Part shown: piece after piece, positions 42,926 through 50,677 of the stretch
How positions within the stretch are numbered: the first letter of the stretch is position 1
Layout: the number at the start of each line of letters is the position of its first letter
Source of the DNA: Haliscomenobacter sp033763495
Lineage (GTDB): Bacteria; Bacteroidota; Bacteroidia; Chitinophagales; Saprospiraceae
Assembly: GCF_033763495.1 (NCBI RefSeq)
Contig: NZ_JANRKL010000162.1
Span: 26,236-90,235, forward strand
Direction of reading: 5' to 3'
Length of the DNA stretch: 64,000 nt
The notes under the pieces: model-generated
What the model saw: only the letters and a program-made list of their open reading frames with translations
The model's database searches: none
What the model was told of the DNA's origin: nothing
Translations under genes and position numbers: made by a program

Positions 42926-44554
42926 ATGAGGCTTCTAGCTTTACTCATTTTTTGTGGATTTTGGGGCAGTTTATCCGCCCAAAAAACCTACTCTACTTTC
43001 CCTCTACTGACTGCCCGCATCAAGGATCTGGCGAGTAAAAACGCCAGTCTGGCCAATGTCAGTTCAGCGGGCAAAAGTGCAGGGGGCAAAGATCTTTGGC
43101 TACTTACCCTTTCCCAAGGCAACCCAGGTAGCAAACCCGCATTGTTGCTGGTAGCTGGACTCGATGGCAGTCATCCTGCTGGTAGTGAAACGTTGTTGTT
43201 GATGGCTGAAAAAATGCTGACTAATCCCAGCGATCAGGTCAAAGATTTGCTCAGCAAAAAGACCCTTTACATCATCGCCTGCGCCAATCCCGATGCCTGG
43301 GATCAGGGAAAAAGTAAATTTGAGCGCTCCAGCAATGCCACTGCTAGCGACGAAGACCGCGATGGCCGTGTCAACGAAGACCCTTTTGAAGACCTCAATG
43401 CAGATGGTCTGATCACCCAAATGCGAGTGGAAGACCCCAGTGGTACTTTGATTCCTAGCAAGAGCGACCCGCGCATTTTGATCAAGGCTGATCCAAGCAA
43501 AAATGAAGCGGGCAAATACCTGCTGCTTAGCGAAGGTACCGACAATGACAAGGACGACAAGTGGAATGAAGATGGCGAAGGTGGGATCAACATCAATAAA
43601 AACTTCACCTTCAATTACCCTTATTTTGAAAAAGAATCGGGCATTTACGCTGCTTCGGAAGCAGAAACCAAGGCCGTGCTGGAAGTGTTGTACCGCAACC
43701 TCAACATCTACGGGGTGATTGTATTTGGTCCTGAGAACAACCTTTCTGCTCCCACCAAATTCGATGCTGCCAAGGCCCGCAACCGCATCGTAACCGGCCC
43801 CTTGGAAAAAGACGCTGCAGTAGGCGAATACGTCTCCAAAATGTACAATACCTCTACCGGGCTAAAAAATGCACCCGCCATGCCCCTGGGCAAAGGAAGT
43901 TTGGTTCAAACCGCCTATTACCATGCTGGCCGTTTTGGTTTTGGTACCCCAGGTTGGTGGCCACAAATGCCGCCCCAAGATTCTTCACAAAAACCAAAAG
44001 CACCAACTGCTGCGACCTTAAGTGCAGACGAAATTTTCTTTAAATGGGCCGACGCCGAAAAAGTAGCCGTATTTGCTGATTGGAAGGAAATCAAACACCC
44101 TGATTTTCCGGGTAAAAAGGTGGAAGTTGGAGGTTTGTTGCCCTATGCGCGGTGGAACCCACCCGTTTCTTACCTCGACGACATTGCCCAAAAACACAAT
44201 AAATTTTTATTGGATTTGGCCGCAGCCATGCCTAGTCTGGATATCGTCAATACTAAAGTAGAGCCCCTTTCCGCTGGCGTAAACCGCATCACGGTGCAAG
44301 TGATCAATAAAGGGTTTCTGCCCACTTTTGCCGACCTGGGCAATCGGGTCAAGTACGTGTCCAAAGTGCGCACCACCTTGAATCATACTACTACGCAAAC
44401 CCTCCTTTCTGGCAAAAAAATGAACCAACAAGCTTCGATGGGGGCTGGCGAATTTGTGGAATATAGCTGGTTGGTAAATGGTACGGGTAAAATCTCCGTC
44501 ACCGTCACCTGTCCTACCGCAGGCACCAAAACTGTGGAATTCACCCTCAATTAA
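42926..44554 (+). CDS. M14 peptidase-like secreted protein lacking zinc ligands
   Basis: 542 residues with signal peptide MRLLALLIFCGFWGSLSAQ. It is a paralogue of the next gene: both share the M14 scaffold, the acidic loops (DRDGRVNEDPFEDLNADG here), the LLSEGTDNDKDD region and a C-terminal immunoglobulin-like domain. The catalytic residues are not preserved. HxxE of the paralogue is replaced by LDGSHPAGSE, the third His position reads VIVFGPENN, and the FSNEL catalytic Glu has no match. It is therefore probably a non-catalytic binding protein or a regulator of its partner. The second gene starts 24 bases downstream. Confidence 0.82.
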   Translation: MRLLALLIFCGFWGSLSAQKTYSTFPLLTARIKDLASKNASLANVSSAGKSAGGKDLWLLTLSQGNPGSKPALLLVAGLDGSHPAGSETLLLMAEKMLTNPSDQVKDLLSKKTLYIIACANPDAWDQGKSKFERSSNATASDEDRDGRVNEDPFEDLNADGLITQMRVEDPSGTLIPSKSDPRILIKADPSKNEAGKYLLLSEGTDNDKDDKWNEDGEGGININKNFTFNYPYFEKESGIYAASEAETKAVLEVLYRNLNIYGVIVFGPENNLSAPTKFDAAKARNRIVTGPLEKDAAVGEYVSKMYNTSTGLKNAPAMPLGKGSLVQTAYYHAGRFGFGTPGWWPQMPPQDSSQKPKAPTAATLSADEIFFKWADAEKVAVFADWKEIKHPDFPGKKVEVGGLLPYARWNPPVSYLDDIAQKHNKFLLDLAAAMPSLDIVNTKVEPLSAGVNRITVQVINKGFLPTFADLGNRVKYVSKVRTTLNHTTTQTLLSGKKMNQQASMGAGEFVEYSWLVNGTGKISVTVTCPTAGTKTVEFTLN

Positions 44555-44578
44555 CAACTCTTTTAGACTCACCACACT

Positions 44579-46336
44579 ATGAATAAATTATTGTTTTTCT
44601 TCTGTTTGTTGAGTGTTGCTGCCTTTGCGCAAACCCAACCCAACATCAGCCCTGCCGACCTCAACGGCATGCGCGCTGTAGGTTCACCCGCCGATCCCAA
44701 GGTCAAGGAGGAGTGGCGGAAGTACCACGACCATGCTCAAATCACCGATTTTTGCCAACGCATGGTCAAGGCACACCCTGATTTGGTCAAATTGCAATCC
44801 ATCGGCAAGTCCTTCCAGGGTCGCGAGATGTGGCTGATGACCATCACCGATTTCAAATCCGGCATTCCTGACCACAAACCTGGATTTTACATCGATGGAA
44901 ACATCCACGGCAACGAGATCCAGGGCGGTGAAATCGCAATGTACACCGCCTGGTACCTGGCTGAGAATTTTTATACCATGCCTTTCATCCGTGAGTTGCT
45001 GCGCGACCGGGTCTTTTACATCATCCCGTCCATCAACCTGGATGGCCGTGAAAACTTCATCCACAATCCCAACACCACCAGCACCTCCCGCTCAGGAATG
45101 ATGCCCCTGGACGACGACGACGATGGGGTGATTGATGAAGACAAACTAGACGACCTGGATGGTGACGGCAACATTGTGACCATGCGTCGCAAAAACCCAC
45201 TTGGCCGCTGGAAAGTTGATCCTGTTTATCCTACCCGCATGGTGCCAGCCCGTAACGACGAAGCAGGTGAGTATGAATTATTGGGTTCTGAAGGACTTGA
45301 CAACGACGGCGATGGCCAGGTGAATGAAGACAACTGGGGCACCTACGATCCCAACCGCGACTGGGCCTGGAACTGGCAGCCCAATTACGTCCAGAATGGT
45401 GCCCTGTTTTACCCCGGCACCCTGCCTGAAACCCGCAACATCAAAAACTTCGTTCTGGCTCATCCCAACATCGCAGGTGCCCAGAGCTACCACAACAATG
45501 GAGGGATGTTCCTGCGCGGCCCGGGCGCTGCCGAGGACGATCCCTTTTACAACCAGAGTGACATTGCGGTATACGATGTGATTGGTAGAATTGGGGAAAA
45601 AATTGTCCCCGGATACAAATATTTCATCATTCACAAAGACTTGTACACAGTATACGGTGGTGAGATCGACTGGTTTGCCTTGACCCGCGGGGTGTTTACC
45701 TTCAGCAATGAATTGATGACGCCCTTCAAATTGTTTAACCAGCAGCCCAACGCACAACAACAAAATCGCCTCCAAAACTCCGATTTTGAAGAGTTTGACA
45801 AATATCTGTTGATGGGCGATGGTTATGTGCAGTGGAAACCGTTCAAACACCCGCAGTTTGGTGACATTGAAATTGGTGGCCCCAAAAAGAATTACCTGCG
45901 CAACCACCCAGGCTTTCTGTTGGAAGAAGATGCCCACCGCAACATGTCCTTCACCCTCCTGCACGCTTATCAAATGCCAAAACTGGAGGTATTCAGCATC
46001 GTGAAGAAGTCCCTGGCCAACAACCTAACGGAAATTACGGCTACTGTGTACAACAGCCGCATCATGCCCACCCACTCGGCACACGACTTGAAGTACAAAA
46101 TTGAAAGGCCAGATTACATCAGCTTGAAAAATGCTACGGTGATAGCTGGAATGGTTGTTGAAAATGAGGATTTCAACCAAACCAAAGAACAGAAATACAC
46201 TCCACAAACGATCGAAGTGCCGAACATCCCCGGAATGGGATTTGTAAAAGTGCGCTGGATTGTGAGTGGGAAAGCAGATAAGGTGACGGTGGAGGTGGAT
46301 AGCCGCAAAGGTGGCTTGATCTCCAAAACGGAATAA
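44579..46336 (+). CDS. Secreted M14 zinc carboxypeptidase
   Basis: 585 residues with signal peptide MNKLLFFFCLLSVAAFAQ. Zinc ligands His110 and Glu113 sit in GNIHGNE, and the third His305 in GAQSYHNNGG. The catalytic Glu378 is in FTFSNELMTP. SYHNNGGMFLRGPG and the Asn-Arg site YDPNRDWAWNW also match M14. A large acidic insert (DDDDDGVIDEDKLDDLDGDG, about 176-196) looks like calcium-binding loops. No sorting domain is visible. The upstream paralogue lacks the active site, so the pair may work together. Confidence 0.92.
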   Translation: MNKLLFFFCLLSVAAFAQTQPNISPADLNGMRAVGSPADPKVKEEWRKYHDHAQITDFCQRMVKAHPDLVKLQSIGKSFQGREMWLMTITDFKSGIPDHKPGFYIDGNIHGNEIQGGEIAMYTAWYLAENFYTMPFIRELLRDRVFYIIPSINLDGRENFIHNPNTTSTSRSGMMPLDDDDDGVIDEDKLDDLDGDGNIVTMRRKNPLGRWKVDPVYPTRMVPARNDEAGEYELLGSEGLDNDGDGQVNEDNWGTYDPNRDWAWNWQPNYVQNGALFYPGTLPETRNIKNFVLAHPNIAGAQSYHNNGGMFLRGPGAAEDDPFYNQSDIAVYDVIGRIGEKIVPGYKYFIIHKDLYTVYGGEIDWFALTRGVFTFSNELMTPFKLFNQQPNAQQQNRLQNSDFEEFDKYLLMGDGYVQWKPFKHPQFGDIEIGGPKKNYLRNHPGFLLEEDAHRNMSFTLLHAYQMPKLEVFSIVKKSLANNLTEITATVYNSRIMPTHSAHDLKYKIERPDYISLKNATVIAGMVVENEDFNQTKEQKYTPQTIEVPNIPGMGFVKVRWIVSGKADKVTVEVDSRKGGLISKTE

Positions 46337-46337
46337 C

Positions 46338-46421
46338 TCTTAGGTGGTTCTTAGATGTCTTAGATGGTTCAAAAAAATGTTTCTTTTGAACCATCTAAGA
46401 CATCTAAGGAGCATCTAAGGT
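46338..46421. repeat. Inverted repeat with TTAGATG/TTAGGTG arms
   Basis: The left arm (46338-46376) carries CTTAGGTGGTTCTTAGATG and the right arm (46385-46421) its complement CATCTAAGACATCTAAGG. It begins two bases after the M14 stop and separates it from the convergent arsR gene, whose stop is at 46447. Confidence 0.82.
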
Positions 46422-46446
46422 TGATAAACATTTGGATTTGTCGAAG

Positions 46447-46767
46447 TTAGCAGAAACATTTGGCTTTGGCCATGAAGCCGTCCAGCATGGTTTTTACCTC
46501 CGTCCAGGCCTTCTGATCAATGCAATAACAAACCCGCACACCTTCCACCTCACCTTTGATCAGGCCAACCTTTTTTAGTTCACTCAGGTGTTGCGACACC
46601 GTAGACTGCGAAAGTGGAATGGCGTGTACAATATCTCCACACACACAGCCCTGCACCTGTAGCAAATACTCCAGAATGGCAATCCGCGCCGGATGTGCTA
46701 CAGCCCGAAACAATTGGGCCAGGCGGTTTTGTTCAGCCGTAAAAAGCTTATCTTTGGTAGCGCCCAT
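46447..46767 (-). CDS. ArsR/SmtB-type metal- or redox-responsive repressor
   Basis: 106 residues. The winged helix (about 22-75; PLSQSTVSQHLSELKKVGLI is the recognition helix region) is typical of ArsR/SmtB. Three Cys-x-Cys pairs are present: Cys41/Cys43 in GCVCGD (the alpha-3 metal site of ArsR/CadC), Cys80/Cys82 and Cys104/Cys106 at the extreme C-terminus. A thiol-binding metal or a redox signal is therefore likely. The [2Fe-2S] ferredoxin gene ends only 5 bases upstream, so the two form an operon. The ferredoxin or MOSC gene may be the target. Confidence 0.9.
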   Translation of the reverse strand: MGATKDKLFTAEQNRLAQLFRAVAHPARIAILEYLLQVQGCVCGDIVHAIPLSQSTVSQHLSELKKVGLIKGEVEGVRVCYCIDQKAWTEVKTMLDGFMAKAKCFC

Positions 46768-46772
46768 ATGTT

Positions 46773-47102
46773 TTAATTTTCTGACTCAGGTGCCAACTGG
46801 ACGCTAAGCCCTTCCAGCTCATCATGCAAATGCAACTGGCAACCCAAGCGGGAATTGTCTTTCACAAAAAAGGCCTGATCCAGGATGTTTTCTTCATCCT
46901 CACTCATCTCCGGCAAATCGTGATCGCTCAGTACGTATACATGGCAGGTAGAGCACAAGGCCATCCCGCCACAGGTTCCTTTCACTGGCAATTCGTAGGC
47001 TTTACACAGTTCCATGAGGTTCATGTTCATGTCTGTCGGGCCTTCCAGTTCGTGTTTTACCCCTTCCCGATCGAAGAGGGTAATGTTGATCATGTTGTCC
47101 AT
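46773..47102 (-). CDS. Adrenodoxin-type [2Fe-2S] ferredoxin
   Basis: 109 residues from the ATG at 47102; the upstream frame to 47168 has no ferredoxin sequence. Cluster cysteines are Cys44, Cys50 and Cys53 in TCGGMALCSTC, and Cys88 in LGCQLHL. The spacing Cx5Cx2C...C marks the adrenodoxin/ISC group, which delivers electrons for Fe-S assembly, hydroxylases or other redox enzymes. The motif TTTTTGAG-N14-TTTTACTTCG upstream is a weak Bacteroidota-like promoter. The ArsR gene follows after 5 bases, a pairing that suggests the regulator responds to metal or redox stress. Confidence 0.93.
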   Translation of the reverse strand: MDNMINITLFDREGVKHELEGPTDMNMNLMELCKAYELPVKGTCGGMALCSTCHVYVLSDHDLPEMSEDEENILDQAFFVKDNSRLGCQLHLHDELEGLSVQLAPESEN

Positions 47103-47199
47103 AATAGCAATTCGTGCTGTTTGGGTTGATATGTGTGTATTTGGAGCGCGAAGTAAAATTCCAAACACACACTCAAAAACAGTTTAAGTCTTAAAAAAG

Positions 47200-47691
47200 T
47201 TACACCAATTTTTCAGGCAGAATCAAGGCAACTTCATCGCCGAGATTTATGCTCCCTCCCTTGATCACCCTGGCCGTAATGCCGCCGTGCCCACGCATCG
47301 CATTATAGCCTCCTGGCCCCAGGTTTTCTTCCATTCTCTGACAGGGAAAACACTTGCCTGTCATTTCCAATACGGCCTCCCCGATGCGGAATTGCTGGTC
47401 TTTTAAAGCCAATAAATTGATTCCTGACACCACAATATTCCGCCTAGTCAATTGAGGATCAATGGGTTCTTGCCCCAAAATTGCTCCTGCTGCCACCAAA
47501 TGCTCCGCCTGAATCAAGGTCACCTGGCGTTTGCCGTTTTGACCTGCATACCGATCGCCAGTCAACCCATTTTCGGTTTGGGCTTCTACGGATGCTACTG
47601 GCACTAGGCGCGCGCGCGCGGCAGGCCGCAAGCCAATCCATTCCACTTTGCCGATTTGGGGGAGTGAGTGAATAAGTTCCTGGATGATCAT
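47200..47691 (-). CDS. MOSC domain protein
   Basis: 163 residues from the ATG at 47691. The frame reaches back to 47757, but that stretch carries the terminator hairpin of the tRNA gene, so the later ATG is the right one. Visible family elements are GLTGDRYAGQNGKRQVTLIQAEHL and RRNIVVSGINLLALKDQ, with the conserved Cys of GKCFPCQRM. MOSC domains bind molybdenum cofactor or carry sulfur. The ferredoxin gene starts 98 bases downstream. A GC-only run, GCGCGCGCGCG (47608-47618), lies inside the gene. Confidence 0.92.
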   Translation of the reverse strand: MIIQELIHSLPQIGKVEWIGLRPAARARLVPVASVEAQTENGLTGDRYAGQNGKRQVTLIQAEHLVAAGAILGQEPIDPQLTRRNIVVSGINLLALKDQQFRIGEAVLEMTGKCFPCQRMEENLGPGGYNAMRGHGGITARVIKGGSINLGDEVALILPEKLV

Positions 47692-47735
47692 TGGGAAATG
47701 GGTTTTGATGTAACTACGCTCTGAAATCGAGCACA

Positions 47736-47773
47736 AAATAAAAAAGCCGGATGACATTACATCATCCAGCTTT
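47736..47773 (-). terminator. Rho-independent terminator of the tRNA-Met gene
   Basis: On the minus strand, AAAGCTGGATGA-TGTAATG-TCATCCGGCTTT (47773 down to 47743) forms a strong stem followed by TTTATTTT. It sits six bases past the tRNA 3' end and before the MOSC start. Confidence 0.85.
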
Positions 47774-47779
47774 ATTTAG

Positions 47780-47852
<73 letters not shown>

Positions 47853-48054
47853 CTGTTTAGGACTGCAAATATAGAGCAGGTTTTTGGATTAAACAATCCT
47901 TTTTGCAAATAAAAACTATTTTTTCTGCGTCTACCTGCTATTTTTTGCTTCAAAAACCTGAACAACAGGGTTTTGATTTTCGAAAAAAACTTTCGCGCTT
48001 TAAGTCAACCGGAATAATTCCCTTGCTGTTGAATACTGGACTGGAAAACAGGTT

Positions 48055-48062
48055 TAATTTTG
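48055..48062 (+). promoter_or_regulatory. Candidate -7 box of the thiolase gene
   Basis: TAATTTTG fits TAnnTTTG and lies 28 bases before the ATG at 48090. TTG at 48029-48031 is a possible -33 element, but its 23-base spacing is longer than usual. Confidence 0.45.
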
Positions 48063-48089
48063 TGTCCAAGTCCTTTCCAAACCATTTAT

Positions 48090-49268
48090 ATGAAAGAAGT
48101 ATTCATCGTTTCGGCCGTTCGTACCCCAATGGGCAGTTTTGGCGGCGCACTGGCTGGTTTTAGCGCTACCCAATTGGGCAGCATCGCCATCAAAGGTGCG
48201 CTGGCCAAAGCTGGAGTTGCCCCCGATCAAGTTCAGGAAGTGCTGATGGGCAACGTCTGCTCCGCCAATCTGGGCCAGGCTCCCGCCCGGCAAGCCTCCC
48301 GAGGTGCGGGCATTCCCGACAAAGTACCTTGTACCACCATCAATAAAGTATGCGCTTCCGGCATGAAATCCATCATGTACGGTGCCCAATCTATCATGCT
48401 GGGTTACACCGATCTGGTGGTAGCAGGTGGGATGGAAAGCATGAGCAATATCCCTTACTACGTGCCTTCCGCGCGCTGGGGTAGCAAATACGGCAATATG
48501 GAACTCATCGACGGACTTGCCAAAGACGGCCTCACCGATGCATACGACCACCAGGCCATGGGCACCTGCGGCGACGCTACCGCGGCGAAATTCAACATTT
48601 CCCGCGAAGCCCAGGACGAATTTGCTATCCGCTCCTACACCCTGGCCGCCGAAGCAACGCAACAGGGTTGGTTCAAAAACGAAATCGTACCCGTGAGCAT
48701 TCCCCAGCGCAAGGGCGATGCCATCGACCTGGTGGAAGACGAAGAATACAAAAAAGTAGATTTCAGCAAAATTCCCACCCTCCGCCCGGCCTTCAGCAAA
48801 ACTGGAACGGTTACTGCAGCCAACGCCAGTACCTTGAATGATGGTGCCGCAGCACTGATTTTGGCCAGCAAAGAAATGGTGGAAAAACTGGGTCTCACCC
48901 CCATTGCCAAAATCCTCGCTTTTGCCGATGCTGAGCAGGAGCCACAGTGGTTCACCACTACCCCCACCATTGCGGCACCCTTAGCAATGAAACGGGCCGG
49001 CATCAGCACCAGTGATGTCGACTTTTTTGAGGTGAACGAAGCTTTTGCGGTAGTGCCGATGGCCTTCAACCAGGTTTTGGGGATCGATGAGGCCAAGGTC
49101 AATGTATTCGGTGGCGCTTGTGCCCTGGGTCACCCGCTCGGTGCTTCCGGTGCGCGTATCGTGACTACCTTGACCAATGTGTTGAACCAAAAAGAAGCCA
49201 AAATTGGTTTGGCAGCCATTTGTAATGGTGGTGGTGGTGCCTCGGCTATGGTGATTGAACGGGTCTGA
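48090..49268 (+). CDS. Thiolase (acetyl-CoA C-acetyltransferase)
   Basis: 392 residues from the ATG at 48090; the frame continues to 48060 without thiolase sequence. The nucleophile is Cys88 in INKVCASGMKS, and the second Cys is in CNGGGGASAM. GHPLGASG carries the catalytic His. The length and N-terminus VSAVRTPMGSFGGAL fit the biosynthetic-type acetyl-CoA acetyltransferase, which joins two acetyl-CoA or cleaves acetoacetyl-CoA. It stands alone, with no fatty-acid or ketone genes beside it. Its stop codon begins an intergenic inverted repeat. Confidence 0.95.
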   Translation: MKEVFIVSAVRTPMGSFGGALAGFSATQLGSIAIKGALAKAGVAPDQVQEVLMGNVCSANLGQAPARQASRGAGIPDKVPCTTINKVCASGMKSIMYGAQSIMLGYTDLVVAGGMESMSNIPYYVPSARWGSKYGNMELIDGLAKDGLTDAYDHQAMGTCGDATAAKFNISREAQDEFAIRSYTLAAEATQQGWFKNEIVPVSIPQRKGDAIDLVEDEEYKKVDFSKIPTLRPAFSKTGTVTAANASTLNDGAAALILASKEMVEKLGLTPIAKILAFADAEQEPQWFTTTPTIAAPLAMKRAGISTSDVDFFEVNEAFAVVPMAFNQVLGIDEAKVNVFGGACALGHPLGASGARIVTTLTNVLNQKEAKIGLAAICNGGGGASAMVIERV

Positions 49269-49370
49269 GGTGATTCTTAGGTGCCTTAGGTGGTTCAAAT
49301 AAAATTCTTGCGCACAAGCGCGAAGAGGCTATTTTTCATACCACCTAAGGCACATAAGGGGGCACCTCAG
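49266..49370. repeat. Inverted repeat with TTAGGTGCC arms starting at the thiolase stop
   Basis: The left arm (49266-49296; TGATTCTTAGGTGCCTTAGG is at 49271-49290) includes the thiolase stop codon. The right arm (49340-49370) carries ACCACCTAAGGCAC and ends GGCACCTCAG. The loop contains GCGCACAAGCGCG. The remaining 150 bases before the PhzF-like gene hold no gene. Confidence 0.82.
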
Positions 49371-49519
49371 ATATAATAGTGCAGTTTAAATTCCTACCGA
49401 TCTCTCAAAATAGGTTCAAGCCTTAGGGTTCAACTTTAGCGGAAAAGTGTAAATTTGAGGACCATACTCAAATGAGCCATGATGCAATCTAACCTATTCC
49501 ACCCAAGCTTTTTGTTGCG

Positions 49520-50323
49520 ATGAAAATTCCTTTTTTTATCGTAGACACCTTTACCAGCTTTCCATTCCAGGGCAATCCCACTGGTGTTTGCGTGCTTGAC
49601 CACTCCCTGGATGCCTCCTCGATGCTTTCCATTGCTCAGGAGCTACAATTTCCCGTCAGCGCTTTTATCCAAAAAAAGGAAGCCGCCCATTTTTATATCC
49701 AATATTACACACAGACCACCGAGATTCCTGCTTGTGGTCATGCAACCCTGGCCGCTGCAAAAGTGGTCTTTGAATTTGAAAAATACAGGCAATTACAGTT
49801 TTTCACCATTGAAGGCATTCAGATAGAAGTAGAACAAGATTCCGAAATCATCTGGATGAAATACCCCCGATATGAGCTGGAGGATTGGGTATTAAACCCT
49901 AAGATATTGGCCAGCTTGGGGCTAAAAAAACATGTAAAACTTGGCTTTTGTACAGCATTGGAAAGCCTTTTTATTGAAATAGCAGAACCTGGGATTTTGA
50001 GGAACTTGCAGCCAAGCTTCTCCAGCATGATAGCAGCCGATTCCAGCCTAAAAGAGGTGGTCGTCATGTCCCCTTCAGATGATCCGGAATTCGATTTTTT
50101 GCTCCGCTCTTTTTGCCCCTGGATAGGCATTGATGAAGATCCTGTAACGGGTTCAGTGCATTCGGTACTGGCGCATTATTGGCAGCAAAAATTGAAAAAA
50201 CAACAACTCAAAGCCTTTCAATGCTCCCAACGGGGTGGCGAAGTATATGTGATGGCATTGCCCGATCGTGTTGAACTCGGCGGAAAGGTGGTAATGTTGG
50301 TAAAAGGAACATTAGCCCTTTGA
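49520..50323 (+). CDS. PhzF family isomerase-like protein
   Basis: 267 residues. The PhzF fold is a duplicated diaminopimelate-epimerase-like barrel. The start PFFIVDTFTSFPFQGNPTGV is diagnostic, as are PACGHATLAAA (about 74-84) and DEDPVTGSVHSVLAHYW (about 211-227). The catalytic Glu should lie in AQELQFPVSAF (about Glu43). The true phenazine pathway is absent, so a housekeeping isomerase or epimerase role on a small acid is more likely. It is followed by a decayed glycosidase fragment, with which it shares nothing. Confidence 0.9.
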   Translation: MKIPFFIVDTFTSFPFQGNPTGVCVLDHSLDASSMLSIAQELQFPVSAFIQKKEAAHFYIQYYTQTTEIPACGHATLAAAKVVFEFEKYRQLQFFTIEGIQIEVEQDSEIIWMKYPRYELEDWVLNPKILASLGLKKHVKLGFCTALESLFIEIAEPGILRNLQPSFSSMIAADSSLKEVVVMSPSDDPEFDFLLRSFCPWIGIDEDPVTGSVHSVLAHYWQQKLKKQQLKAFQCSQRGGEVYVMALPDRVELGGKVVMLVKGTLAL

Positions 50324-50339
50324 TTTTTTTCTTTCGAGC

Positions 50340-50603
50340 AAGATGTGTTTCATTTGTGCAGCCAGGGCTTCCGACGGCAGCTTTTATGTGATGTAGCTTC
50401 CCCAAGGCCAGGCTTTTGAGGTCAATGTCAAAAAAATCTCCGGCAAACCTATGGACATGCATAGGTACAATCCCCGCACTTGTACAGCACTCAGAATTGG
50501 TGTGGCGGATAAAGAAAGATTTGGCGTTGTCCCTCCTTCAGAGGAAGATTGGGTTCTGGTTTTTGACAATGGCCCCAAATTTAAAATGCCGAATAAATTG
50601 TAG
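50340..50603 (+). pseudogene. Remnant C-terminal domain of a DUF4038-type glycoside hydrolase
   Basis: One reading frame keeps a protein-like sequence, broken by TAG at 50394. Before it stands AARASDGSFYVM; after it come LPQGQAFEVNVKKISG, MHRYNPRTCTALRIGV and SEEDWVLVFDNG, ending at the stop at 50601-50603. This order (DGSYxxVYxPxGQ, ISGK, YNPRTG, PPSxxDWVLVxD) is the usual ending of apiosidase-like/DUF4038 proteins, whose tail is called the putative collagen-binding domain. The catalytic part is missing, and the piece lies between the PhzF-like and GH116 genes. It occupies most of a 354-base gap. I read it as a deletion remnant, not a functional gene. Confidence 0.6.
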
Positions 50604-50677
50604 TAAAAAACTTCAAAATTCATTGATTATTATTACTTTTCATTGGCAGTAAACCACAACACCTTTAACTTTTGCCA

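Noticed and set aside
47692..47757. N-terminal extension of the MOSC protein
   Set aside because: This stretch encodes the terminator hairpin of the tRNA gene; the internal ATG at 47691 fits the family start.
50394..50396. TAG as a recoded codon (pyrrolysine or readthrough)
   Set aside because: The frame has no catalytic domain upstream, so decay of a glycosidase tail is simpler than recoding.
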